A DNA stretch of 64,000 nucleotides. Source: Lotus japonicus (Eukaryota > Streptophyta > Magnoliopsida > Fabales > Fabaceae). A program made the translations under genes and the position numbers. Below, one piece after another: positions 42,266-54,480 of the stretch (the first letter of the stretch is position 1; each line of letters starts with the position of its first letter). A model generated the notes under the pieces. The model saw only the letters and a program-made list of their open reading frames with translations, searched no databases and was not told the origin of the DNA. The stretch spans positions 27,560,743 through 27,624,742 of the forward strand of contig NC_080043.1 in NCBI RefSeq assembly GCF_012489685.1, read 5' to 3'.

Positions 42266-45240
42266 TCTTCATAAATATCTATGAAAAGTGATTAATATAA
42301 ATATATTTTATATTCACAAAAAAGTTGTTATTTAATTGAAAAGATGGTAGTTTGTAAGTTTGTGTAGTAACTTATTTTGAAGGGGAAAAAGCTTTTAGTG
42401 GTTAAATCACTCCCTTTCAAAATATAAGTTGTTGTTTAAGGTTGTGCACGAGTATTAAGAACTCATCATTTGATAAATATTTTGATTGGAAGAGTCTTAT
42501 TTAAAGTTAACTTGTATTAAGGAGTGAAAAATGTGATTATTGATTAAGTATATAGTGCGAGTTGTAATAGGTGTAAATTGGAGGTAACAGGTAAGAAATA
42601 TAATATTAAATCAGGATATAAAAGAAAAAAAAGTTAGAAAAATACTTTAAATTTACAAAACAACCATAATCACACCGATCAGTCATGAGATTTCTATTTG
42701 TATTGGTTTGAAGTAACTTTTATACTTCATTTCAATATATTTCTAATAACTTATTTAAAAAAGAAAGGGATGTATCCACAATGCAACCATTTTCACTTGA
42801 GGTGATGTATCCACAATCCACATAGTGCATGAGGTTTGACTTTTGAGGTGATGTATCCACGTACTAAGTAAAATAGTATTTACTTCAAAATTATATATAT
42901 TGTTGCTTAGGAAAAATTTTAAGATTAAAATATAAATTATTCAAAGTGAATGCAATTGTGTCAACTTATACACTACAAAAGAATAGTATTTGGGCCATCT
43001 AATTCCTCCATTTGAGTTATTTTCTTGCATAACATTATTTTTTTATTTAAAATGTTGTTTATAACATCATAAAGCTTGTGTCATTTTTATTTATCAATAA
43101 TTAGTCCACATTGGTTGACATCTGAACATTCTTACATCAGTTTTGGTCTCTCATAAACTTATTTAATCAAATTTAGTCTCTTTCTTCCTCCTCTTTCTCA
43201 TCCCACCCACCACACTTTTCCCTATTGTTTCCCGCGAGCCATCAAAACCATTATCTCCCAGTTAAAATTGACATTCTGCCCATTCCCTAACCTCCATAAA
43301 AAATATTTAGGGTTAAATAAACTGTTGGTCCTTGAATTATAACGAGATTTTGGTTCCGTCCTTATACTAAAATTTTGGTGATTTACATTCCTATATAAAT
43401 TAGATACAAAGTAGATATAGATAAGTGGCAAGATATGGTCAAGCCACTAAGCCCAACAATCAAGAAAGATTACCTGAGGTACTATTTCTAATCACTATCT
43501 GATTCTGATTATACTTAACTATAACCCAAATCCTTCCTAATTACAATGTATGAAAGCTGTAGTGTTTAGAGTAATAATTTTCTTTGTGGATTCACTTTGT
43601 TAATAATATCTGTTATGATGGAACATCATTTCATTTGAGAAATTTTTGGTGGTGTTAGGGACATAGGGGGGAAGCATAGAAACTTCCCACTTTTCATTAG
43701 GGTGTTAAGTGAAGTGATTTGGTGGTTAAAGAATCAGAATTGAGAAGATCACATACATTAATAATATGTAATGTAAAAGTGACCAAGTCCTAAAGCTAAT
43801 GAGAATTTAGAAAGATTTCTTTAATTTTGGAATAAGGGGAAGGTTTTGCAGGTGAAAAGTACATAATCTTTCATCATTACATATCTTGACAGTGGTAATT
43901 TTTCTATTGTTGGAAATTAAGCCACTAAATTATGGTCAGGGATTAAATTTCATGGCATGCTATTGATATTCTTGTTTAAGTTAGTGGAGGGGAGAGGTCT
44001 CTGCCTTCTTTCTGAATTCATTAATTTACAGGGAAGTGCAATGTGACCATCATAGCCCTCTTTTTCATGAGCACCTGTTTTTTACATGTTAATCAGGTGA
44101 GAGGGCACCAAAGAATATCAATAGAAAATACTTTAAGTACTCTTTATCTAACAGTATCAAATATCCAATTTCTTTTGTTTGTTTCTGCGTACACAGAGGA
44201 TTTCCTCTTTCACAAAACTATCTAATTTTCTACATCTTCCATTTTCTTGATACCCCCTCTATCTAACTAACTAACTTCTCTATCTGTTCATAACTACCAT
44301 CTTAAGTCTTAACTATCTAAATTCTCTAGCATTTCCCTTCCCCTCTCCTAACATACAACACAAAATAGAAACTAAATTCTCTATCATTTACCTTTCACAA
44401 AATAGCATTTCAGATTACATAATGAACCAATTGTCCAAAATAGTGAAGATGAAGCAAATCACAAACCAGTTGAACCATCAGTCCCAAATCAAGATAAAAA
44501 ATGAAAAAAAAAAAACTAGATCTCAAAATGTCAAAGGAAGCAATTTATACCTTAAATTTAAGCTACTAAAAGTAAGAATCAGAACAAGAAGTGCAGCAAA
44601 AAAAGATCATAAACAAGGAATCAGAAATTCATCATTATGAAGAAACGTAAATGGAGGAATTGATAGTGTTTGTCAATTGCCTACTATAGGGATCAATTTC
44701 TTTAAGTGAAAAACAAGAAACTATAGCAGACTGCATATCAAGTAGATCGAAAGACAGACAAAATTTATGAAGAAACGATGAACTTTGAGGCTACTGAACC
44801 TTCCCATTTTGAAAGGGTACCAAAGCAATGCCTTGAGCTAAATTGTATTGAATTTTTCTATTAAAGTTGTCCCCAAGTCAAGGTCGTGCGCATTAAGTCG
44901 CAACCTTATTCTGGTGGATTTTCCATCACCCTCATAGGCCATGTTGCTTAAAAATGGGATGGTTAATGAATAATAAATGTCATTTTCCCTGTCTAAGTGT
45001 ATCCAGAATTCCACCTTATATTAGTAATTTATCTCATTTTCCCTGCCAATGCCATTCCTTTCCAAGTCTCATTTGCTACCAACAATGTGGGGAGCGTGAG
45101 TGATGCTTTTTAGTCAAGCCACCATCGAATGAGAATGAGAGAAAGAAAGAAAAAGCATAAACGACCAGAATGTTACTTTAATGTTTGCAGTCTGTTAATT
45201 TTTCTCCTAGTGTCTTGGATGCAAACCGGGCTTCGATCCA
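42266..45240. other. AT-rich intergenic DNA
   Basis: No gene supported. A segment at about 43310-43400 (AGGGTTAAATAAACTGTTGG, then GTCCTTGAATTAT) resembles a fragment of the widespread legume repeat with that start. The stretch 44830-45240 is the upstream region of the LRR pseudogene, parts of which recur at 48340-49060. Confidence 0.5.
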
Positions 45241-45312
45241 ACATTATATATACTGATATAGAGCTCTCCTAGTTACTCACTCAAATTCCAAGACCCTACT
45301 TCCTCAATTCAA

Positions 45313-47306
45313 ATGAAGCTTTTTCCTCTCATGTTTCCTGCATCTTTATTTTGGTTATACCTTATTCTCTTTACTTTCAAACACTGCCCAAAAACAACTG
45401 CTTCTATTTCCAGAAACCAAACAGACCATCTAGCATTGCTCAAATTCAAGGAACAAATCTCTTATGACCCATATGGAATTCTAGATTCTTGGAATCATTC
45501 TACCCACTTTTGCATGTGGCATGGAATTACATGCAGCTCCAAGCACCGAAGAGTAACAGAGTTGAGCTTAACAGGGTATCAGTTGCTTGGAACATTGTCT
45601 CCTCATGTTGGCAATCTCTCTTTTCTCAAAAAACTCAACCTCACAAAAAACAACTTTCACGGAAATATCCCACAAGAATTGGGTCGGTTGGTACGGTTGC
45701 AGGTACTGCATCTCACAAATAACACCTTTGCAGGGGGGATTCCTACAAACCTAACAACTTGCTTTGATCTCAAATACGTGGAAATAATCTGACTGGCCAG
45801 ATACCGATTGAAATTAGCTCTCTCCAGAAACTTCAGGTATTGGAAGTTGTGCACAACAATTTAACTGGTGAAGTCCCTCCATTCATAGGGAATCTTTCAT
45901 TCTTAACGTTTTTCTCGGTGAGTCATAATAACATGGAGGGAAATATTCGAGAAGAAATGTGTCATCTCAAAAACTTGAGATTTCTAAAAGTGAGTGTGAA
46001 CAAATTGTCAGGTACATTTCCTCCTTGTATTTACAACATGTCATCTCTTACTATCTTCTCAGCTGGAGTAAATGAATTTGATGGCTCTCTTCCACCCAAC
46101 ATGTTTCACACCCTCCCCAATCTCAAAGATTTTTCAATTGGCGGGAATCGAATCTCAGGTCCAATCCCCACTTCTCTTTCAAATGCTTCAACCCTTGAAG
46201 TACTTGAAATTAGTGGAAATAATTTCATCGGACAAGTTCCAAGTCTAGAGAAGCTGCAACATCTTCGGTGGGTGCAAATGTTTTCTAATTATCTAGGTGA
46301 CAAATCAACTAATGATTTGGACTTTCTGAAATCACTCACGAATTGTAGTAAGTTGCAACATCTGGTTATAGCCGATAACAATTTTGGAGGTCCTTTGCCA
46401 AATTCCGTGGGCAATTTATCATCCCAACTCAGTTACCTTGACCTTGAGGATAATTACATATCAGGAAAAATTCCTGTTGAATTAGGAAATCTAATTAACC
46501 TAATTCTCTTGAACATGGAGAGTAACCACTTTGAAGGAACAATTCCGGTTGCTTTTGGGAAGTTTCAGAAGATGCAATTATTAGAGTTGGGGGGAAATAA
46601 GATGTCAGGAGATATTCCAGCCTCCCTTGGAAACCTAACTCAGTTGTTTCATTTGGGTTTAGAGGAAAACAACTTAGAAGGAAATATTCCTCCAAGTATC
46701 GGAAACTGTCAAAAGTTACAATACTTAGACCTTTCAAGAAACAACCTCAAAGGAACCATACCTGTTGAGGTTTTTAATCTGTCCTCATTAACAAATTTAC
46801 TAGACTTGTCACACAACTCACTGAGTGGCAGTCTACCAGTAGAAGTGGGAAGGCTGAAAAATATTGATTGGCTAGGTGTCTCTGAAAATCAACTGTCAGG
46901 TAATATTCCACAAACTATTGGAGAATGCATAAGCTTGGAGTACCTTTTTTTACAAGGGAACTCCTTCCATGGAATCATTCCATCCTCTTTGACTTCACTC
47001 AAAGGTCTTTTACAATTAGATCTATCACAAAACCGCTTGTCTGGGTCAATTCCTAAGGATCTACAGAATATTTCCTATTTGGAATACTTCAATGTTTCCT
47101 TCAACTTGTTGGAGGGACAAGTACCAACAAAAGGTGTCTTTCAAAATGTCAGTGCATTGGTGATGACAGGAAACAAAAAACTTTGTGGGGGTATTCCAGA
47201 GCTGCATCTACTGCCATGTCCTGTCAAAAGTATGAAGCATGTAAAACACCATAGTTTCAAGTTGATAGCAGTAGTAGTTAGTCAAAAAGCTATTTCTTGT
47301 TGGTGA
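45313..47306 (+). pseudogene. LRR receptor-like kinase (XII-type, EFR/Xa21-like) pseudogene lacking kinase
   Basis: Begins with a hydrophobic signal peptide (about residues 1-30) and an LRRNT domain (HLALLKFKEQISYDPYGILD, then W...CMWHGITC). A frameshift with short deletion near 45783 ends the first frame after 159 residues. The second frame (from about 45786) resumes with LTGQIPIEI and carries about 17-18 plant LRRs to the LRR C-cap (GNKKLCGGIPELHLLPC). Just after, the membrane segment is cut (FKLIAVVVSQKAISCW, stop) and no kinase follows. A related 5' relic lies at about 49059. Confidence 0.85.
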
Positions 47307-48392
47307 GATCATTTTTGAATTTTAAATGCTTTACTGTATAGTTTTTCCTTCCAGTAAATTGCTTATGTAGTTAATATTCGTTTTTTTCTGCCTCAATCTT
47401 GGTATGTATTTAAATTTTTATCCTGTGCTACGAAAGTAATAGGCTTATTCTTTCTCCAATTTCAGGTGTTCCTGCTCGTGTCTATGAAGCATAATGCACT
47501 GCAATTTGAGTTCAACCATCGGTGTGGATTTGTTCAATAAATTTCCTCCTGTTCTAGCCATTTGCATTTATGAGTTCATCTTTCATGTAACATCTATTAA
47601 TAGTCGATGAATGCAATACTATATCTAAGTGATGGACTTATAGTACTTTCCATACTTATTTCCATTATGATCAGACGTAACGTAATTATCCAAATTTTAC
47701 AGCAAAATTAAACATCAGCGAAATAGCCGAGAACTCTTTCTAGCTTCAATTTTTTTAATATAAAGGATGAAGTTCACAAAGGTAAACAAAAATTAACTAA
47801 TGAATCATATGGATATCCTAACTCAATAGCAGGGTGCTCAACGGTATCAATAAACAATAAACAAAAGCAGAACACACCTCACGTTTTACTAGCTCATTGC
47901 AACTGATCTCAATAACAGAGATATTGGATGTTGTATTGGTGAAAACTAATCTTTGAGAGTCACAATACTGAGCAAACTCACATTTGCATAGCATAAACTG
48001 CCTTAACCAAGTACACAGAAAACGTTAATTTAACACAAGAAATTTTCACTACTAAAAAAAAGCAAATCAACGATTGAAAGATTCAATTAATGACAAAATT
48101 TATGATAGAATATCAATCGTAACGGAATATCTTGCTACTACTAAATTTTAATGAAAATTATAGTTCGTAACAAATTAGTGACGATTTTTTTTTCTTTGTC
48201 ATCCTCCTATCCTCCTATTACCCTATTGAGCAGTCATTTTCTGCTTCTTGCAACTGGCAAAAGGATCATTTAATACTCTAAGCATAGTCTCAATGACCGA
48301 GAAAATTTGACACATAACAAACAATAAACTAAATTAGAATTTTCTAAGGTTGACCTCAAGTCAAGGAGTATGCATTACTCTATGCATTATTA
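47307..48392. other. Intergenic, nothing recognised
   Basis: AT-rich with no ORF. A splice-like acceptor (CCAATTTCAG) near 47465 is the only gene-like sign, perhaps from the lost receptor kinase intron. Confidence 0.5.
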
Positions 48393-48596
48393 TAATTTAA
48401 AAGGGTTGTCTAAATGACCCATGATAAAGTTTGGGTTAAATAACCCATCATCCAATCACATTTGAGATAAATGAGTTGGAAATAAATTAATAAATAAAAT
48501 ATAGAAATTCCAACTCACTTATCTCCAATGTGATTGGATGATGGGTTATTTAACCCAAACTTTATCATGGGTCATTTAGACAACCCCTAATTTAAA
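48393..48596. mobile_element. Fold-back MITE with 9-bp TSD
   Basis: The 186-bp element (48402-48587) has arms of about 77 bp that pair almost perfectly, around a centre of about 30 bp. Ends are (A/G)GGGTTGTCTAAATG. It is flanked by the exact 9-bp duplication TAATTTAAA (48393-48401, 48588-48596). The duplication length points to the Mutator superfamily. Confidence 0.88.
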
Positions 48597-49058
48597 TTGT
48601 AATTTTCTAAGGTTGACCTGCCATACAATGAACTTATGTTCAATTCTTCAAGGTTGACACCAAGTCAATGAATGCCATGGCATATACGTAACTGTAGGAT
48701 ATTAGATGGAAGGAACCTCTGCTGGTATCGTAATCATATAAGAAAATCAAGGTTTCATTTCACATTCGTCCTCCTCTCTTTTCTTTTGAATGGACAGATA
48801 ATAAGTTGTTAAGGTAAGGAAGTCCCACTATCGAATAAAAGAGGAAAATTTCTACAAAGTCAAATTCTAATCCGTTTTCCATTGGCTCAGTATCAAGTTC
48901 AGCAACATATCATAATAAATGTGTGTGTATGTATGAAACGTATTCTGTGGTGTATTTATTTCTTTGATACCAGTATACCACACACTCAACCATCAAACCC
49001 CAACATATATACGTATATAGAGCTATCTATTTATATATGTAACTAATTAAAGATACTC
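48597..49058. other. Upstream-like sequence of the second receptor relic
   Basis: AAGGTTGACCT and CAAGTCAA motifs recall 48340-48370 and 44860-44890. Otherwise no feature. Confidence 0.4.
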
Positions 49059-49200
49059 ACTCAAATTCCAGTATCCTCTTTATATATTTCCTTAACCAAA
49101 TGAAGCCTTTTTCTCTCTTGTTTTCTGCATCTTCATTTTCCAGGTTTATCCTTGCTATGTTTCTATTCACTTCAATTATATATGAATTTAGTTAAATCTG
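49059..49200 (+). pseudogene. 5' relic of a second LRR receptor-kinase copy
   Basis: ACTCACTCAAATTCCA and the following leader and ATG (49100) match 45276-45340. The frame reads MKPFSLLFSASSFSRFIL, the same signal peptide as the upstream pseudogene, and ends after about 30 residues. No LRR follows. Only promoter, leader and signal peptide survive. Confidence 0.7.
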
Positions 49201-49556
49201 TTCATGGTGCTAAGCCTATTTTTTTACTTGTTAATCCATTTGTCAAGCACCCATTTTAGTTAATTAGTGATAGCTAATTCCTTAGTACCTAATCCTAATT
49301 AACTAGATATTTAATTTCAAGTTCAGGCTAACACAAATGAATTGCTACCCTTATCCCTAAGTTGTAGAAACCCTTATTCAATTTCTTCCTAGATCCCTAT
49401 CATCTACCAATTTCCCAATAGTGCACACAATATCATGAAACTCACTCGCGATTGGATTCAATAAAAACAAAGAAGAAATTCATGAACTAACATAACCATT
49501 CATATATAACTGAAATGTATCAAAGCATAAGCTAGAGCAAACAGTTAGAAGTCAAG
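49201..49556. other. Intergenic, nothing recognised
   Basis: AT-rich, no feature seen. Confidence 0.5.
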
Positions 49557-49700
49557 AAAGGACCACAAATCTAAATAGCTAGAATCAACAATGGCCAGAT
49601 CACCTCCTATCATACGACTCCATCAATGCATAACCTTCGAATAAGATCTAATCGATATCCATATCAAAAGCGGGAAGGTCCTCATCATCTAATGCGCACC
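49557..49700. repeat. Dispersed repeat unit, copy 1 (partial)
   Basis: The block with CTCCTATCATA, CATCAATGCATAACCTTC and AATAAGATCTAATCGAT also occurs at about 50305-50395 and about 60607-60690. Confidence 0.8.
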
Positions 49701-50038
49701 ATGGGTGGTGCTCAACTCTGTCTTTTTATCTTCACTGTTAGTGTTAGATCCCGTTTTTCCATATCAATCACTCCCATATTTTATGAATCCTCCAGATCCA
49801 GAAATCTCACTCCTAAACAGAGTTTTCAAACGTGCCTTGAATCATTTCATCGGTACAAAAGATGATTAGTTCATCATAGTCATAAGAAACAATTCAAGAA
49901 GAAGGTAGTAAAGCATCAAAACTACAACAGAAACCTGAAAGGGGATCCTAAAGAACTCCTTATCTACCTCCCAATGTCTCCAAAAGTTGTCAAACGTCAA
50001 AAGATATCCAAATAGGGTTGAAAAATTCAAGTTATATA

Positions 50039-50400
50039 ACATATTTTCGTAACAGGTTTTAGAGCACAAATTTTAGGCACAATTCGTGCTACTTTCATGT
50101 TAGAATTTCTAGAATCGGCTTATATCGTGCTATAACACCAATTCCAAGAAAAATCGGCGCTACTCTCATGCTAGAATTTTCATAACTAGTTTCCGTCGCG
50201 CTAAAGCACGGTTTCCAGGCTAAAAAAGGTACGAGTTTCATGTTAGAACAGTGCATCTCTAATGAATGCATTTTTTACTTGATTTTCTTCCTTTTTCCTT
50301 TATCTCCTCCTATCATATGGCACCATCGATGCATAACCTTCAAATAAGATCTAATCGATATCCATAAGAAAAGAGGGAGGGTCATCATCATCTAATACGG
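50039..50400. repeat. Dispersed repeat unit, copy 2 (uninterrupted)
   Basis: Starts ACATATTTTCGTAACAGG, holds two imperfect 70-bp subunits (CTACTTTCATGTTAGAATTT and CTACTCTCATGCTAGAATTT), then GTTTCCAGGCTAAAA and the block shared with copy 1. It is the empty-site counterpart of the copy split by the gypsy element. Confidence 0.8.
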
Positions 50401-50524
50401 CACCATCTTCATCGTCCTTCCTCCTCCTCCCTCTTTCTTCTCCACATTCTCTTAAAGTAAACAAAATGACATTTGTCATCAAACCATGCACACTTCTTCC
50501 TCCTTGTTCACGTGAAGTAAACAA

Positions 50525-50950
50525 TTGAGATTTCTAATCAACTCATACCGAAAAACTACTAGTTTTCCTCCCAGGAAGAACTCAGGAGTTAGCTTTGATC
50601 ATCTTCATGCTCAAGAGCTTTTCAGCTCTAGGAGCTGTTCAGTTGCAAGCCATCAAGATTCTATCTTTGCTTGCAAAATGATACCTTTTAATGGCTCCAA
50701 GTCAAAGAACATGTTTGGTGCAAGAAGTTTACCAGATCTAGCATACGAGGTAAAGCTTGGGCACGTCATAAGAATGAGTTCATCTGATGAAAGAAAACTT
50801 TTAAATACTATAGTCCCTGGTGAGATTTCATATTATACAAAGCTTTGGAGGATCAAAGGAAGAATATTTTATAGGTACAGATCTTATGTTTTTTTTTATA
50901 AACATTGTTCTTGTATTTGTTGTTATGACTTAGAATGTCAGAAAATGTAA
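50525..50950 (+). other. Unrecognised 141-codon ORF
   Basis: Begins MRFLINSYRKTTSFPPRKNS and includes RMSSSDERKLLNTIVPGEIS. It has non-random amino acid content in the middle but I recognise no family, and both ends look non-coding. Possibly a fragment of an exon or of a transposon gene. Confidence 0.25.
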
Positions 50951-51408
50951 CGTGAGATAAGCCTTCATGTTAGGTATCAACCTACTTATTCTACCACAAC
51001 AACATCTATGATCAACTCCTTCACTATCAGGTCCACATTCTTCCTCATACAGTAAGAGGAATCACCGGCTTCGGATCATGTTGAAGGTGAACTTCCCAAC
51101 CACCAACAAGACCGGAACAATTCCCAAGGCATTGGACACCAAAATGAAGATGTCCAACTGATGAATAAGTGCATAAAAGATCCAACAAAAGTGGCTCATC
51201 AGCTTAGTAATCCACACTTGTCATTTCAATCCAGTTTTCTTTTGGAGAATTTGTACCATCTCAAAGATGGTCACACCAACATTCCAAGCCAAGGAGCATG
51301 AGCCTACAATTACTACTCTTGCACATTTGACATCATATTCAACTAGAGTCCAAAGTGTCACAGAGACAAACACGACACGGCCAACCAAGACAACTATGCC
51401 GGTATACA
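50951..51408. other. Intergenic, nothing recognised
   Basis: Less AT-rich than its surroundings, but no supportable ORF or repeat. Confidence 0.45.
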
Positions 51409-51555
51409 ACATATTTTCGTAACAGGTTCTAGAGCATAAATTTTAATTCGTACTACTTTCATGCTAGAATTTCCAAAATCAACCTCTATCGTGAAGCAAA
51501 ATCGGTGCTACTCTCATGCTAGAATTTCCATAACTAGTTTTCGTCGCGCTACAAC
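51409..51555. repeat. Dispersed repeat unit, copy 3, left part
   Basis: Matches 50039-50195. It is broken at ACAAC by the gypsy element and resumes at 60508. Confidence 0.85.
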
Positions 51556-53505
51556 TGTAAGGCCCTAAGTTCAATTTGGAACAATTTTATGGAAGTTTGA
51601 ATAAAATTGAAGTTTTAGCTAACGTTTGATAACTGGCAGATTAGAACTGTCAACTTGTGTGAATTTTTAGAGGGTCGTAACGACTTCATTTGGGAAAACT
51701 TCCTTCATGAGAGTTGTAGCCCTTCAAGTCTAGAAAATTCTCCAAGTGGTTTCGAGTCAATCCGATATCTGTAGCTTCAGATATCCCCGTTTTAGTGAGC
51801 AAAGGTCCAACTGCCCAGACCTTACGAGCTCTAACTTAAAACTTTGGGCTTAAGCCTTGGTTAATGCGTTATTTGGGTTGGTTAGTGAACTTATGAGATC
51901 ATGATCAGGAGATTAAGAAGAGGCTAAGTGGGCCAAGTGACTTGGATGAGAAGGAAGGAGCTAGGGTTATGAAAACCCTAGCCCATTAGTGGTGATGCCG
52001 CAGCCTTGCAAGGAGAAAAGGGAGAGAGATTTTGATTTTTTTTTCTGAAGTAAAGAGTGATTAGTACCAATTAAACCCTGTCCCCTCTGACTTAAACCAG
52101 CATTAAACCCAAAAACCACCACCCTAGCCCACTATTTTCCCTTGACCGCCAGTTTTGTAAGAAAAAGGGGAGAGAAAAATCAATTTCTCTTTCTTTCTTT
52201 CATACTTCAGAAAAACAGAAGCTAATCACGTAAACACACCCTCATCTCCTTCATCTTGCTCCAAGAACCACCACCATCCAAGCCACCGCCGGCCACCATC
52301 ACCACCCATAACACCTTGCGCGTGAAGGAGGAGCAGCGAGTGGAAAGGGAACCGCGTGGAGGGGGAGAAGAAGGACGTGGACAGCAAGCTTTTTGATCTT
52401 GAATCTTCATCTTTTCTTTCTTTTCAGGCCATTAACCCAAGGTAAGGGCTGGTTCTAGGAATGGGTAGGTTCTTTAGGGAATATGCCATGAATTGCCATG
52501 AGAAACAACTTGAGTTTTGGACTGTTTTTGCATGATTTCCTGTACATGCTGGCTTGCTGGAATTTTTCTCTTGAAAAGCCATGAATATGATCCTCAAACG
52601 TTGTTTATGATCTGAATCTATGATTTTATGCGAGTTGCCATGGTATTTGTTAAGTTTTGTGCTATTTTGCACTTGTTATAACATGATCCTTGCTACATGT
52701 TTGGTTCTGAAATTTTTAGTGGATATTTGGGTTGTTGGGGCTGTACCAAGATTGCCATGATCAAAGGGGAAGGAAGGAAAATTATTTTTGAAAACCATAG
52801 AGCCATGGGAGTTTCGCTGCCAGTTTCCTGTACTGGACAGCGGACTTCAGAGCCCCTTTTTACCTGTTTAAGGTCATCAAATGAAAAAGTGATTAAAATG
52901 AAAGTTGTAGATTTTCGAAATATCTTTCCAGACATATAAAAATCATAATTTTTGGTTTAGTAATGTGATCTGGGGGTCGTGTTTAGTAACTGTCACACCT
53001 GCTGTTTTTCCTGTTCCGGACAGTTAGCTTTAAGGCCTAATATCACCTAATTCTGGGACTCAAATGAACAAGTGTGTAACTAGAGAGTTGTAGATATTTA
53101 AAATAGCTTTCTAGAAAGGTATCATACGTGATTTTTGGTTGAAAGATGCATTCTGTGGCTCTATTTTTGTGAAAGTTGTTTCTGCTGTCAATATGTTGAA
53201 GTTGCGATGATATATTATGCATGAGTGAATGTTCTTGCGTTCCTTTACGTGGATTATATTTATTTTCTCAGTTAATGGTTCAAGGGTCGCTCACCTAGCC
53301 GTAATTCCCTTGTAACCCGTGAATGTTGTGTTGTGAAGGTTGTTGTATAAAGAGTATGATAAGACTCTAGGATTGACTTTAGAGACTTAACAAAGAGAAA
53401 AGTGTAATAAACTCGCTTGCAAGTAAATGTGAATAATTTAGACATAGGTCAGGTAGACTATGGTCCATGAGAACGATGGTACCTTGCACGCGAGGGAGTT
53501 ATTTG

Positions 53506-53650
53506 GGTTGACTGCGGTCTCCCGTGAACCTTGTGGGCCGGTGTGGCTTCACGTGATTTGGTTGACTGTGGTCACCGTGAACTTTTGTGGATCATTGCGG
53601 CTCCACGTGAATTGGTTGACTGCGGTCACCGTGATAACCGTGCCTCTGCG
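53506..53650 (+). repeat. 54-bp tandem repeat inside the LTR
   Basis: Three units start GGTTGACTG at 53506, 53560 and 53614; the third is partial. The 3' LTR carries the same array at 59725-59870. Confidence 0.8.
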
Positions 53651-53841
53651 GAAGCACGAAGATGGCCATGGAAGCTTTGGTGGGTTGTGTGAAGTGAGAT
53701 TCCGTTAGTAACTGACTCTTTCCCATAAAAGACATATAATGTACTTATATTATATATGTTGTTGTTGATTTTGTCATTATCATTCTTTTTGTTGGACCTG
53801 ACCCTGCTTGTTTGCTATGTGTTTATTTGGGGGGGGGGTAG

Positions 53842-53952
53842 ATGGTCGTGAAGATAATGGCGATGACTCATTCTTGGGAGTTGATGCTACGTGACGTGCC
53901 AATACCGGAGGACGACTACACTTCAGAGGAAGAGGAAGAGGCTAAGGAATAG
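53842..53952 (+). other. Short acidic ORF in the 5' LTR
   Basis: 36 codons ending in VPIPEDDYTSEEEEEAKE. The 3' LTR copy (60063-60185) has a TAC instead of the TAG and extends to 40 codons. Function unknown. Confidence 0.35.
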
Positions 53953-54289
53953 GGTTTGGGTTGAGAGTCTTTTGTTTTCTGTTGGGGTTGAGAGTTTCCG
54001 AAGTGTTGGTATCGAACAATTTTATTGCTTAAATTCGAATGAACAAGTTTTGATGTAATCTTTATTTTCATTCAGGCCTTTGATTCGTACTCTTTACAGT
54101 TGGTTATTTAAAAAGTTTTACGATGTTGGTTACTTCCGCGTGTTTTTGGAAAGGTTATGTTACAAGAGTTTTCGTAAAATGAAAGGTTTGTCATTAATTG
54201 AAGATTAATAAGTGAATCGACGAAAACTCTTTACGAAAATTGGTTAATTAGTTACTGTGTAACACTCGAGAAATCGGGGCGTTACATTG

Positions 54290-54301
54290 TGGTATCAGAG
54301 C
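54290..54301 (+). other. Primer binding site of the gypsy element
   Basis: TGGTATCAGAGC three bases after the LTR end, initiator-Met type. Confidence 0.9.
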
Positions 54302-54480
54302 TCCGGTTGAGAAACCAGAGCACTAAGGGTTTTGGGCTTACGAGTTTCCGAACTCGTTGTATTTTGTTTTTGAGAAAGGTGTTTTTGAAATTCCGCGGTG
54401 AGGATTGGGTAGACTTGTTTGCTAAGATGTTTGCTTGACGGTGGAATTGTCTGAAATTAGTATCATTGCCGTGATACTTG
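54302..54480 (+). other. Leader and deletion scar of the gypsy element
   Basis: The leader runs directly into late protease sequence near 54480. All of gag and the protease DSGA region are missing. Confidence 0.6.

Larger units (their letters stand above)
51556..54286 (+). repeat. 5' LTR of the gypsy element
   Basis: 2731 bp, TGTAAGGCCC to CGTTACA. Contains the 54-bp tandem repeats (53506-53650), a G run and a short acidic ORF near its 3' part (53842-53952). Confidence 0.95.

Noticed and set aside
44422..44640. 72-codon Lys-rich ORF
   Set aside because: AT-rich composition produces Lys/Asn codons; no motif or flanking gene signals.
52697..52939. Paired 80-codon ORFs on both strands in each gypsy LTR
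   Set aside because: They occur only as LTR copies and lack features; probable chance frames in the LTR.
53460..53708. 82-codon ORF in the gypsy LTR
   Set aside because: Explained by the 54-bp tandem repeat, which is a multiple of three and so stays open.
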